From a virus: 20,298 nt of DNA. This document shows, piece after piece, positions 1 through 6,727 of the stretch. A program made the position numbers and the translations under genes. The notes under the pieces were generated by a model that was not told where the DNA came from, did not search any database, and saw nothing but the letters and a program-made list of their open reading frames with translations. The stretch is taken from positions 1 to 20,298 of IMG/VR virus record IMGVR_UViG_3300030294_000187; one strand, written 5' to 3'. How positions within the stretch are numbered: position 1 is the stretch's first letter; each line of letters starts with the position of its first letter.

Positions 1-303
1 GCGAAGCGGTAACATGGACTGAAAACCAGTACAGTTTTCAACTAGTTAAATTACAAAGTTATAAACTTTTCGGGTAATCAGCACACTTGTCCCGTTTTTT
101 TCGGGAAGTCTCCGCTTCGCTCAGACGTTTAATTGGCAAATCCAATCGTGTAAATTTTATCATACGAATCGTGTAAATTTAACTATTTACACGATTTTTG
201 TTTGTAATAAGATAAATGTACGTTTGTGTCGTAAATTGGGTAAGAATGGATTTGTTTGAATGCATGCCGGGAGAGCTGGCGATGTGTTAATTTTTGGAAT
301 GTG
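1..303. other. Gene-free left flank, likely containing the phage left end
   Basis: No credible open reading frame. A 9-base inverted repeat joins 1-9 (gcgaagcgg) with 112-120 (ccgcttcgc), and a small hairpin at 90-106 has seven Ts in its loop. From 144 onward there are repeated 12-base motifs, annotated separately. In Mu-like phages the repressor gene lies just inside the left end, so the end is expected here. Bases before about 135 could be host DNA. The exact junction cannot be fixed without the right end or an empty site. Confidence 0.5.
144..196. repeat. Three copies of AATCGTGTAAAT, candidate transposase end-binding sites
   Basis: Copy 1 (144-157) and copy 2 (167-180) are identical over 14 bases, in direct orientation and 23 bases apart. 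Copy 3 (185-196) is an exact 12-base inverted copy. Copies 2 and 3 together form a perfect 12-base stem with a 6-base loop followed by Ts, so a terminator is an alternative reading. In Mu, the left end carries several transposase sites outside the repressor gene. The position and repetition here fit that role by inference. Confidence 0.5.
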
Positions 304-999
304 CTACTCTAACCAGATACCACCGACTACAATAGCGATAGAATGCACATCTGTCTTTGGGATGTAAAAGGGTGGGTAAGCCTCGTTATCACTCACTAAC
401 AGCCATGAATCATCTTTGTCAGACTTCAGTACCCGCTTCACCATTGCGCCCTGGGTAGTGCTTAGAACATGAACCTTATTCCATTGAATGAATGTATCAA
501 GTGGTAGCTTCTTACAGGCTATTACATCCCCTGAATTGTACTTTGGATACATGCTGTTACCTTTCACACGTATCATAAAATCAACATCTGTAAAGTCCGG
601 AACGACATACCGATCGGTAATGTCATAATCCATCACCCTCACATCACCGGCTCCAAAGCCGGCCATTGCTTCAATTGGTATTAATGGAATACCTTCATCA
701 GAATGTATTCCTTCATGTTTTTCTTCAGGCTTAGGTTCTGAAGTGTGACTTGGTTGATCAGGTGTATTGTTATAGGTTTTGAAGCGATTTAATAAATCAT
801 TATGATTTATTTTAAATTCAGTGCATAACTTCATAGTAAACTTCTCAGACGCTCCCCTGTCACCATTCACAATACTATTGAGATACTGAGGCTTTACATC
901 CAATTTTTTCGCTATTTCAACCTTAGAAAGCCCGCCTTTTTCCAGCAATTCAATTTGCTGGATAAACCATTCTTTTCGTATCTCTGAAATATTTTCCAT
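304..999 (-). CDS. S24-type self-cleaving phage repressor (CI/LexA-like)
   Basis: Maintains lysogeny by repressing the early operon. Residues 1-73 form a helix-turn-helix DNA-binding domain (KVEIAKKLDVKPQYLNSIV). A charged linker at about 75-105 leads to an S24/LexA peptidase domain. The catalytic serine is S149 in VKGNSMYPKY and the likely lysine is K188 in GAMVKRVL. The likely self-cleavage bond is A113-G114 in EAMAGFG. This arrangement predicts induction through RecA during DNA damage. The gene is divergent from the early operon, as in Mu. The ATG at 999 is the natural start. Its own coding sequence contains a copy of the operator palindrome (791-811), which suggests autoregulation. The family call is firm; the specific promoter targets are inferred. 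Confidence 0.9.
   Translation of the reverse strand: MENISEIRKEWFIQQIELLEKGGLSKVEIAKKLDVKPQYLNSIVNGDRGASEKFTMKLCTEFKINHNDLLNRFKTYNNTPDQPSHTSEPKPEEKHEGIHSDEGIPLIPIEAMAGFGAGDVRVMDYDITDRYVVPDFTDVDFMIRVKGNSMYPKYNSGDVIACKKLPLDTFIQWNKVHVLSTTQGAMVKRVLKSDKDDSWLLVSDNEAYPPFYIPKTDVHSIAIVVGGIWLE
791..811. promoter_or_regulatory. Second operator-like palindrome inside the repressor gene
   Basis: The perfect palindrome AATAAATCA-TTA-TGATTTATT has the same 8-base arms (ATAAATCA / TGATTTAT) and the same 3-base spacing as the palindrome in the early promoter at 1034-1052. It overlaps codons for the stretch INHNDLLN in the repressor. A bound repressor here could act as a roadblock or loop with the promoter operator 241 bases away. 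The match is visible in the sequence; the binding is inferred. Confidence 0.6.
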
Positions 1000-1025
1000 T
1001 TATAATGCAAAAATGTTTATTTATA

Positions 1026-1057
1026 TTTGCGTAATAAATCAAAATGATTTATATTTG
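1026..1057 (+). promoter_or_regulatory. Early promoter (Bacteroidota -33/-7 type)
   Basis: TTTG at 1026-1029, a 20-base spacer, then TATATTTG at 1050-1057 match the Bacteroidota consensus (TTTG, 19-21 bases, TAnnTTTG). Transcription should start near 1062, about 28 bases before the ner-like ATG. The -33 element itself lies in an identical upstream TATATTTG (1022-1029). The operator palindrome fills the spacer, so repressor binding would block the promoter. Confidence 0.75.
1034..1052. promoter_or_regulatory. Main operator palindrome in the early promoter
   Basis: ATAAATCA-AAA-TGATTTAT is a perfect 8-base-arm palindrome lying between the -33 and -7 elements of the early promoter. The same arms and spacing recur inside the repressor gene, which supports a repressor or Ner-type binding site rather than chance. 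Which of the two regulators binds is not decided by the sequence. Confidence 0.65.
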
Positions 1058-1072
1058 CACCGTTCAACGATA

Positions 1073-1105
1073 CAAAAGTATAAAAAAATATGAATGCACA
1101 ACAAA
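1073..1105 (-). promoter_or_regulatory. Possible repressor promoter, overlapping the ner-like gene start
   Basis: On the reverse strand, TTTG (1105-1102), a 21-base spacer and TACTTTTG (1080-1073) match the Bacteroidota promoter form. It would start transcription near 1066-1069, about 68 bases before the repressor ATG. It faces the early promoter, so the two transcripts overlap head-on, and the ner-like product's promoter and gene start would interfere with it. Confidence 0.45.
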
Positions 1106-1287
1106 TTATCGAAAAAAAACAACATGGAGATAGTTTACGAATCATGAAAATTGCTAATAAACTTGCAGTAGAACGGGGATTAAAAGAATATTCAGAAACT
1201 ACTATCCGTCAGCAATTAAATGGTACCAGGAAGATGAAACCCATTGTTGAAGAAGCTGCTACATTGTATTATGATATGATTCAATAA
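1090..1287 (+). CDS. Small Ner/Cro-like DNA-binding protein
   Basis: This 65-residue protein is the first gene of the early operon and divergent from the repressor, the position of ner in Mu. It is basic and helical; KIANKLAVERGLKEYSETTI followed by RQQLNG (about residues 20-46) looks like a helix-turn-helix. In Mu, Ner shuts down both the repressor promoter and, later, the early promoter to commit the phage to lytic growth. A matching role is inferred from size, position and fold. The ATG lies about 28 bases after the predicted transcription start. The family call is by context; sequence similarity to Mu Ner is not evident by eye. Confidence 0.6.
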   Translation: MNAQQIIEKKQHGDSLRIMKIANKLAVERGLKEYSETTIRQQLNGTRKMKPIVEEAATLYYDMIQ

Positions 1288-1305
1288 CTTAAATTCATAT
1301 AAATC

Positions 1306-1497
1306 ATGAATAAATTCTTTTTATACGGTCAAAAAACCGTAATCATAATTCTTTGTGTGGTTGATATTATCACTTTTTATGGAGTAATCACTACCGGCGA
1401 ATGGCACTTATGGATAATAATAATTATGGTTACCACATTAGCAGCTTCACTCTATCGCGATCTTAAGCGAGAAAATTCAAAACACAAATCAATTTAA
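1306..1497 (+). CDS. Small two-helix inner-membrane protein
   Basis: A 63-residue protein with two hydrophobic segments at about residues 9-28 (TVIIILCVVDIITFYGVI) and 33-51 (HLWIIIIMVTTLAASLY), and a basic tail (RDLKRENSKHK) likely facing the cytoplasm. It lies 18 bases after the ner-like gene and 11 before the ATPase gene, so it belongs to the early operon. No family is recognised. Small membrane proteins in early phage operons often act in superinfection exclusion, but nothing in the sequence proves that. Confidence 0.6.
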   Translation: MNKFFLYGQKTVIIILCVVDIITFYGVITTGEWHLWIIIIMVTTLAASLYRDLKRENSKHKSI

Positions 1498-1510
1498 ATA
1501 GCATTTAAAT
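1492..1510. repeat. RTTTAAAY-N3-RTTTAAAY motif, copy 1 (overlaps a start codon)
   Basis: ATTTAAAT-AGC-ATTTAAAT: two 8-base half-sites with an 11-base period. Its last two bases are the first two of the ATPase start codon (ATG 1509-1511), the same register as the near copy at 6978-6996. This copy is also a perfect inverted repeat. Confidence 0.7.
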
Positions 1511-2102
1511 GAAAACAATGTCACCGTCTCAAATTACTGAACGAGTAGTTGAAGTCTATCCGTTTGAAGGCGATTTTAAAAAGGTGCTTGGCGAACCGGA
1601 TATACGCTTTTCTACACTAATACGTGGTGAAGCTAAATCGGGTAAGTCAACGTATGCTGCTTTATTCGCGCAATACATCAGCCAATTTGGCAAAACACTC
1701 TACGTATCAGCTGAGGAGCGTTTGAACTCGAAAACGCTTCAAAATCGCATTAAACAATGTGGTGTTGTCTCTGACAAAGTACGATTTGTACATACTAAAA
1801 ACATTGCTGAGATTGAAAAATTAGTTCAAACAGGTGGTTATCGGTTCGTGATTATTGATTCAATACAACATGTGCAAATGAGTTACAATGAATTTGAAGC
1901 TTTGCGTTTCAAATTTCGCCGGAGAAAACTATCCTGGCATTTGATAATGCAGATGGGTGAATCAATTGTCAAATGGAAACATGAGGTTGATGTTCTCATT
2001 GAAGTGAAACAAGGCCGTGCTTATGCCCATGGTCGCTACGGAAAAGCAGATTCTATTAAAGTATTGAATTCAAACAACGCTCAAACTGAATTATTTGAAT
2101 AA
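1509..2102 (+). CDS. RecA-fold ATPase resembling RadA/DnaB-type cores
   Basis: A 197-residue soluble protein. The Walker A motif is GEAKSGKST at about residues 40-48 and the Walker B strand is FVIIDSIQ at about 113-120. The C-terminal stretch (HEVDVLIEVKQGRAYAHGRYGK, in two parts around residues 157-178) resembles the end of the RadA/Sms ATPase core, where a glycine-rich basic turn follows a 'VDV-I-V' strand. The N-terminal zinc finger and C-terminal Lon-like domain of RadA are absent, so this is a bare core. It is not MuB, which is encoded separately at 5382. A role in replication or recombination of phage DNA is inferred. The start codon overlaps the 19-base repeat; the ATG at 1518 is an alternative start. 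Confidence 0.65.
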   Translation: MKTMSPSQITERVVEVYPFEGDFKKVLGEPDIRFSTLIRGEAKSGKSTYAALFAQYISQFGKTLYVSAEERLNSKTLQNRIKQCGVVSDKVRFVHTKNIAEIEKLVQTGGYRFVIIDSIQHVQMSYNEFEALRFKFRRRKLSWHLIMQMGESIVKWKHEVDVLIEVKQGRAYAHGRYGKADSIKVLNSNNAQTELFE

Positions 2103-2103
2103 T

Positions 2104-2304
2104 ATGGAAACTAACGACCTTAAAATCAATACAACCTACCAATACAAATGTGGTGAAGAACCTGTAAAGGTAGTTTACATAGGAGAAAACAAGAAGTATA
2201 AAAACACCTATTCATTCAAAGCCCTGGAAGGTAAATGCAAAGGTGTAAAAGACACATTGTCTGCAAAATCAGTAGAGAACTTCATAAAGCAAATAGAACA
2301 ATGA
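2104..2304 (+). CDS. Hypothetical small early protein
   Basis: 66 residues starting at the ATG at 2104, one base after the preceding stop. An upstream TTG at 2095 is less likely because it would overlap the ATPase gene. The protein is rich in lysine and predicted beta strands (TYQYKCGEEPVKVVYIGENK), which suggests a small beta-barrel, but no family is recognised. Its stop overlaps the next start (ATGA), so the two are probably translationally coupled. Confidence 0.55.
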   Translation: METNDLKINTTYQYKCGEEPVKVVYIGENKKYKNTYSFKALEGKCKGVKDTLSAKSVENFIKQIEQ

Positions 2305-2675
2305 ACAAACCCACAAAAACAACCCAACTGCCAACCTTCGACACAGTAGAGCAACTAATGTCAGACACCTTCTTGTTAAACTTAATAGCTGAGCATATCA
2401 CTGAATTTGTTTCAAAACGTAATGAAATATCAGAAGGTGGTAAAATAAAGCTTAAACGCAACCCTATTGACTTCCTGATTGAAATGAACAAGTTAAATGA
2501 AAACAGCATAGCCACTGAATATATTGAAATTCACTACAAACGATCAGTATTATCCGGTTCAGTTCGTGAATTCATATCCTACCTAGTTATTGAATGTATT
2601 GGTAAAACCTTTCAACATTACGATGTCCTTTATAAAAAACAGAATAAGAAACAATCTAAAATAAAAAAATCATGA
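2301..2675 (+). CDS. Hypothetical early protein, 124 residues
   Basis: The start is placed at ATG 2301, overlapping the previous stop by four bases (ATGA). The frame is open further upstream, but that extension lies inside the previous gene. The protein is soluble and mostly helical, with a lysine-rich tail (KKQNKKQSKIKKS). No known domain is recognised. It sits in the run of small genes between the ATPase and the transposase, and its end overlaps the next start in the same ATGA manner. Confidence 0.55.
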   Translation: MNKPTKTTQLPTFDTVEQLMSDTFLLNLIAEHITEFVSKRNEISEGGKIKLKRNPIDFLIEMNKLNENSIATEYIEIHYKRSVLSGSVREFISYLVIECIGKTFQHYDVLYKKQNKKQSKIKKS

Positions 2676-2881
2676 ATGTACTAGACAAATCACAAGCTAT
2701 TGACATCATTTCAAGACAAAATAGTGTGCAAGTATCCTTCAATGTTCCTGTAACTGATAATTATTCAAACTGCTACGACATTTTAATCCATAAATCGAAT
2801 GCTACTACCATCAATGATCTGATAAAGGCAGGATTTAGCCTAAGTATGTCAGATAAAGGATTATCAGTAAATAAACATTAA
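2672..2881 (+). CDS. Hypothetical small early protein, 69 residues
   Basis: Starts at ATG 2672, overlapping the preceding stop (ATGA). It is soluble, with alternating strand and helix character (SVQVSFNVPVTDNYSNCYDI, then a helical TINDLIKAGFSLSM). No family recognised. It is the last small gene before the transposase, from which it is separated by a tRNA-like stretch. Confidence 0.5.
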   Translation: MNVLDKSQAIDIISRQNSVQVSFNVPVTDNYSNCYDILIHKSNATTINDLIKAGFSLSMSDKGLSVNKH

Positions 2882-2882
2882 C

Positions 2883-2929
2883 TCCTAAACGGTTTATCAA
2901 TCCGGGGTTCGATTCCCTGGATAGGAACA
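2883..2929 (+). other. tRNA-like 3' half (T-arm plus acceptor), probable relic
   Basis: Bases 2902-2920 form a T-arm with stem CCGGGG/CCCTGG and loop TTCGATT, containing the exact GGTTCGATTCC signature of a tRNA T-arm. It is followed directly by an acceptor-like strand (GATAGGA, 2920-2926), an A and CA. TCCTA at 2883-2887 pairs with TAGGA at 2922-2926. Only 14 bases lie where the D-arm and anticodon arm should be, so no working tRNA is encoded. It fills the 64-base gap before the transposase. Confidence 0.5.
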
Positions 2930-2945
2930 AGTCAAATTACATTCT

Positions 2946-4994
2946 ATGCCAATTTACAGTAATAACATTCTCAGCTTAACAGTACCTGAACTCGAACAAA
3001 TCGGGCTATCGGTCAACTACCTGAAAAGGGCGTTATCCGGTCAGCGGTCAGGACAAGTTTACTGTTGGGAACACCATAAGATTGGCCGTCAAATATTCAT
3101 TCATTACGACTCTTTACTGCCAAAATACAAAATACTTATTACCAATGTCCTTTGTGCAGGAGTAGAACCTGAAGTGTATTTATGCGATAAAGAAACAAAC
3201 AAAAACAGCACGGTTCTAAATGCCGTAGCTGATCAATTACCTGGACTTGTAACAGCTTACCCTGACGATCTTAAATTACTTATGGAAACTCACCTTTATT
3301 CACCTACAGAAGCACATCAACTGGCAAGAGCTGCTGGTTGGTTGCGTTTGCTGAATGAATATGATGTTCGACGAGTTCGTTCATTGGGTTACCGTTCAAT
3401 TGTTGAGTTCCATGAATCAGTATTTAAATGCTGTTTAAACGAACAAAGCATGAACGTTCCATTGATCAAATGGAAAAAAGGAACTATTACCAACATGCGT
3501 GTACTTGTTCGCAATGCCGTGGAATACAAACGCAAGGGTATTGAAAGCTTAATACACAAAGGAGTTGGAAACGTAAACCGCGAAATGGCCGATGCTCAGG
3601 TACACGCTAAAATGATTGAACTGGCATCAAATCGTGTAAAATATAGCTGGGAAGATGTAGCCATGTTATACAATGATTGGGCTATTGAAAACGAAAAGCC
3701 GGAAATGACAACATCAGCTGTAAAATCATACCTCTATATTCCTAAAATTAAAAAAGTATGGTATTATGCACGTCATGGTAAATTAGCAGGAGACAACGAT
3801 TTACAACCACTTATTCAACGCAAAAAACCATCGTTCCCTGATGCATTATGGTCGATTGATGGCACCACCACTCAGCTATATTATTTAGATGATAAAGGTA
3901 AGATTCAAAGCGACCTGTATGCTTATTTCGTTACCGATTCAAACACCGGTGCTATCATTGGCCACTCCATCGCATTTGCTGAGACATCCGGAATGGTTAC
4001 AGAAGCGTTGAAAAATGCAACCGACACCTGGGGAAACAAACCATATCAAATACAATACGATAATTCATCAGCTAATGTAAGTTATGCAGTACAGGCATTG
4101 ATGAGCAACATGAGTCGCGTACATTTCCCATGCGAACCTTATAAAGGCCGTAGCAAGTACGTGGAGTCAATTATCGGACACTTCCAACAAAGAGTTCTCC
4201 GCAAACGTGAATTCTTTAAAGGTGGAAATATAGATACTAAAAGCCTTAATTCAAAGGCAAATCCGGAACTACTAAAGGAACTAAGCAAAAACCCTGAACG
4301 ACTATTTAATCGTGAAGGAATTATTAAAGAATTCGATGAAGCCGTAAATGAATGGAATAACCGTGGTGAAGCACGTGACTCATTCGGTAGGTTCGTTGGT
4401 GACAGTAAAATATACCGGTATGAAACCATACAACACGAAAAACGCGCAAAACTAAACTACTTCGATAAACTTAGCCTCTTTGTTTTCCAACTCAAAGAAT
4501 CATACAAATACAGCACACAAGGCATTCAGATTGAAATATCCAAAAAGAAATACAACTTCATAGTTCCTGATCCTGACAGCATTGGTGACTTCATGTTTGC
4601 CAACGAACACCTGGGTGAAAAGTTCGAAGTACGTATTGATATGGCCAAACCTGAAATGTGCACCCTATTGCAATCCGGAGTAGTTGTGGCTCATGCCTAT
4701 GAAAAGGAACGATATTCCGCTTGTGTAGCCGACCTTAAAGAGGGTGAAAACAGCAAGAAAATAGCTTTTAAGACAAAACAAACCGAGTTTGGTATAAACT
4801 ATTCAATCACAGAATTAGAACGTCAAATGTCTATCCTGGGCGAATTAAAAGCAACCGGCACCGATGGACTTGGTTGGTGGGATACTACAAAATCGAATGA
4901 AAACGCACGCAACAATCAGAACGAAGATAAACGCAATGGTATAGGCGATGGATATACTGAAATTGAACGTAAACTTTTAAATATAGGACGATGA
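2946..4994 (+). CDS. MuA-like DDE transposase
   Basis: This 682-residue protein matches the size of MuA (663). It carries out strand transfer of the phage ends during integration and replicative transposition. Residues 1-70 form a winged-helix-like DNA-binding region. Residues about 100-290 are further helical end-binding domains. The catalytic RNase H-fold core runs from about 300 to 425, with D305 (LWSIDGTT), D372 (QIQYDNSS) and E407 (SKYVESIIG). A beta-barrel domain follows, and the C-terminal tail from about 620 is where MuA contacts MuB. D305 to D372 is 67 residues, as in MuA, but D372 to E407 is only 35, shorter than the 56 of MuA. It overlaps the next gene by four bases. Confidence 0.9.
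   Translation: MPIYSNNILSLTVPELEQIGLSVNYLKRALSGQRSGQVYCWEHHKIGRQIFIHYDSLLPKYKILITNVLCAGVEPEVYLCDKETNKNSTVLNAVADQLPGLVTAYPDDLKLLMETHLYSPTEAHQLARAAGWLRLLNEYDVRRVRSLGYRSIVEFHESVFKCCLNEQSMNVPLIKWKKGTITNMRVLVRNAVEYKRKGIESLIHKGVGNVNREMADAQVHAKMIELASNRVKYSWEDVAMLYNDWAIENEKPEMTTSAVKSYLYIPKIKKVWYYARHGKLAGDNDLQPLIQRKKPSFPDALWSIDGTTTQLYYLDDKGKIQSDLYAYFVTDSNTGAIIGHSIAFAETSGMVTEALKNATDTWGNKPYQIQYDNSSANVSYAVQALMSNMSRVHFPCEPYKGRSKYVESIIGHFQQRVLRKREFFKGGNIDTKSLNSKANPELLKELSKNPERLFNREGIIKEFDEAVNEWNNRGEARDSFGRFVGDSKIYRYETIQHEKRAKLNYFDKLSLFVFQLKESYKYSTQGIQIEISKKKYNFIVPDPDSIGDFMFANEHLGEKFEVRIDMAKPEMCTLLQSGVVVAHAYEKERYSACVADLKEGENSKKIAFKTKQTEFGINYSITELERQMSILGELKATGTDGLGWWDTTKSNENARNNQNEDKRNGIGDGYTEIERKLLNIGR
3422..3440. 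repeat. RTTTAAAY-N3-RTTTAAAY motif, copy 2 (inside transposase)
   Basis: ATTTAAAT-GCT-GTTTAAAC, with an 11-base period. It encodes VFKCCLN (residues about 159-165) of the transposase. It is the only exact copy far from a gene start. Confidence 0.65.
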
Positions 4995-5305
4995 ATACAA
5001 TTAAAATCATTTCTGAAGCGTATTCAGAAGCATACTGGAAATTCGGTGTAAGTATCGGAAAGTCAGAATTGCAAAAAATTATCAGAAAATCAATCCACGA
5101 ATCTCAAGCATGGTATAAGGTTAAAGAACATACCGCTGAAGAAATAGAAGAACTCGGTGAGGTATTGATTAAAGATAGTTACGGTGAAATAGACCTAGCA
5201 AAATTAGTAAGTAGAGATGGTTTGTGGATATGGGAAGTAAAGAATCCTAACACAGACATTGATCTTGATGACATATTTAGTTTCAGATCAATTGAACTAA
5301 AATAA
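4991..5305 (+). CDS. Hypothetical protein between transposase and MuB-like genes
   Basis: A 104-residue acidic soluble protein whose ATG overlaps the transposase stop (ATGA), so it is likely coupled to transposase translation. The N-terminal half is helical (SEAYWKFGVSIGKSELQKII) and the C-terminal half acidic (NPNTDIDLDDIFSF). No domain recognised. Its position between the two transposition genes suggests, but does not show, a role in transposition. Confidence 0.55.
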   Translation: MNTIKIISEAYSEAYWKFGVSIGKSELQKIIRKSIHESQAWYKVKEHTAEEIEELGEVLIKDSYGEIDLAKLVSRDGLWIWEVKNPNTDIDLDDIFSFRSIELK

Positions 5306-5318
5306 TTATAAAATAACC

Positions 5319-5363
5319 GAGCCCCACATACAGCTGTCTCAAAACTAACTGCATATAGGGCTC
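5319..5363 (+). other. Hairpin in the leader of the MuB-like gene
   Basis: GAGCCC (5319-5324) pairs with GGGCTC (5358-5363) around a 33-base loop that contains a cagctg palindrome. It lies 19 bases before the MuB-like start in one of the few gaps in the early operon. It is not followed by a T-run, so it is more likely a processing or translation-control element than a terminator. Confidence 0.35.
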
Positions 5364-5381
5364 ATAAAAGAAAACAAAGAT

Positions 5382-6326
5382 ATGAAAGAATTCTCATTTG
5401 AACAAAAACAAACATTGCGCGATGCAATTATCAGCATGCAGGAAACATCCGGACTATCTGGGAACGAGTTTTCAATGAAACGCCTGGGATTTACCAATGG
5501 CAGTAAATTCAGTCATGTCCGGAACAACTGGGACAAAGCCGGCATGGTAGGTATTGACACCTGGGAAGCAATTGAAAAGTACATAGAATCATCAAACAAG
5601 TACAAAGGTGTAGCAACTGCCAACCTCAAAAAGGTATGGGAAAGCTGCGAACGTGCCTACGAACTCAAAAAAGCAATTGCCGTGGTTGGTGAAGGTGGAC
5701 TTGGAAAAACATTTGCCCTGGAAAGCTACAAACGTCACATCGAAAGCGAACAACGCTTTAAGGTTGTTTACTTCGACGCTTCCATGGTTCGCACCAACAA
5801 GCAATTTATAGCCGGATTAATGGAATCGTTGGATTGCTACAAGACTGGAACAATCAGCTCACAGTTAGTTGAAATGCGTAAACAGGTTACTAAAATGAAT
5901 CTGTTGATTTGCATTGATGAAGTTTCAAGTATGCAAGGTCATAACGTTACCATCATCAAGGACATTATGACTGCTTTTAAAGACCTTTGCGGCATTGTAT
6001 TCAGTGGAACACCCTACTTTGTCAACAACCTGAATAAAGGTGCAAGCCGCGACCGTCACTTATTCAGCGAAACCCGCGACCGCCTGTTTATGCTTCCTGA
6101 ATTTCTTGAAAAACCAACTGAAAAAGAAGCTGAAGCAATTTTCACAGCAAACGGGATCACTGATAAAGCAACCCTTGACATTGTAATGGGACGTAGCAAA
6201 CATAAAGAACTTATTGCACGCAGTTGGCTCACAAAAAAGACCTTCAGAGGTATCAAAGATTGTATCGACATGGTTCGCATGACTGAAATGGGTAGCAAAA
6301 TCAATTACAACAATTTAAATCTTTAA
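5382..6326 (+). CDS. MuB-like AAA+ ATPase (target-DNA activator)
   Basis: A 314-residue protein, close to MuB (312). In Mu, MuB binds target DNA with ATP, stimulates MuA and protects phage DNA from self-insertion. Residues 1-75 hold a helix-turn-helix-like region (GLSGNEFSMKRLGFTNG). The Walker A motif is GEGGLGKT at 103-110 and Walker B is LLICIDE at 174-180, with D179 and E180. A sensor-like segment (GIVFSGTPYF) follows at about 205-214. It lies downstream of the transposase as in Mu, separated by one small gene and a 76-base gap with a hairpin. The same fold also occurs in TniB/IstB-type helpers, but the context makes MuB the best reading. Confidence 0.85.
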   Translation: MKEFSFEQKQTLRDAIISMQETSGLSGNEFSMKRLGFTNGSKFSHVRNNWDKAGMVGIDTWEAIEKYIESSNKYKGVATANLKKVWESCERAYELKKAIAVVGEGGLGKTFALESYKRHIESEQRFKVVYFDASMVRTNKQFIAGLMESLDCYKTGTISSQLVEMRKQVTKMNLLICIDEVSSMQGHNVTIIKDIMTAFKDLCGIVFSGTPYFVNNLNKGASRDRHLFSETRDRLFMLPEFLEKPTEKEAEAIFTANGITDKATLDIVMGRSKHKELIARSWLTKKTFRGIKDCIDMVRMTEMGSKINYNNLNL

Positions 6327-6330
6327 TATC

Positions 6331-6531
6331 ATGAATAAAGATGACCGCAATAAACTAACCAAAGCGGGTTTTACTATGCTCCGAACACATGAAAATCCGG
6401 AGTTGACAATTACTTACATGACCGGTTCACATGCATGGTCAACGTGGGGAAAATATGAAACCAAAGCAGCTATGCAACGCGAAATTAAAAGAGTGAATCA
6501 AAACGAACCATTCATCATTTTTGAAAACTAA
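6331..6531 (+). CDS. Hypothetical small early protein, 66 residues
   Basis: Starts four bases after the MuB-like stop. It is soluble and basic, with two tryptophan-containing turns (TGSHAWSTWGKYETK). It has the look of a small DNA-associated protein, but no family is recognised. It is co-directional and tightly packed with its neighbours. Confidence 0.55.
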   Translation: MNKDDRNKLTKAGFTMLRTHENPELTITYMTGSHAWSTWGKYETKAAMQREIKRVNQNEPFIIFEN

Positions 6532-6534
6532 ATC

Positions 6535-6720
6535 ATGACACAGCATCAGAATAAATTAGATGAAATTTCCAAACTTCAGACGCGTTATGACGAAATTGAA
6601 GAATGGTTGATTGATAACCCTTACATGCATCCTGAATGGGAAGTACACATGAAAGAACGTAATGACCTTGAATTACAAATTGAAGCTTTAAATGAAGCAA
6701 TTAAATACACCGTAAATTAA
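6535..6720 (+). CDS. Hypothetical small helical protein, 61 residues
   Basis: Almost entirely helical, with two heptad-like stretches (LDEISKLQTRYDEIEEWL and RNDLELQIEALNEAIK) separated by NPYMHPEW, so it probably folds as a helical hairpin. It lies three bases after the previous stop. No family recognised. Confidence 0.5.
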   Translation: MTQHQNKLDEISKLQTRYDEIEEWLIDNPYMHPEWEVHMKERNDLELQIEALNEAIKYTVN

Positions 6721-6727
6721 AAACATC

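Noticed and set aside
90-106. Hairpin TCCCG-T7-CGGGA as a terminator
   Set aside because: The T-run is in the loop and not after the stem, so it does not fit an intrinsic terminator.
197-226. Rightward promoter TTTG-N18-TACGTTTG antisense to the repressor
   Set aside because: The spacer is one base short of the usual range and no gene follows on that strand; kept only as a note.
2235-2300. Longer N-terminus for the gene at 2301
   Set aside because: The extension lies inside the preceding gene, and the ATGA overlap at 2301 matches the neighbouring genes.
3630-3641. Fourth end-type repeat (AATCGTGTAAAA) inside the transposase gene
   Set aside because: One mismatch, isolated and explained by coding sequence; an internal transposition enhancer would be expected near the repressor instead.
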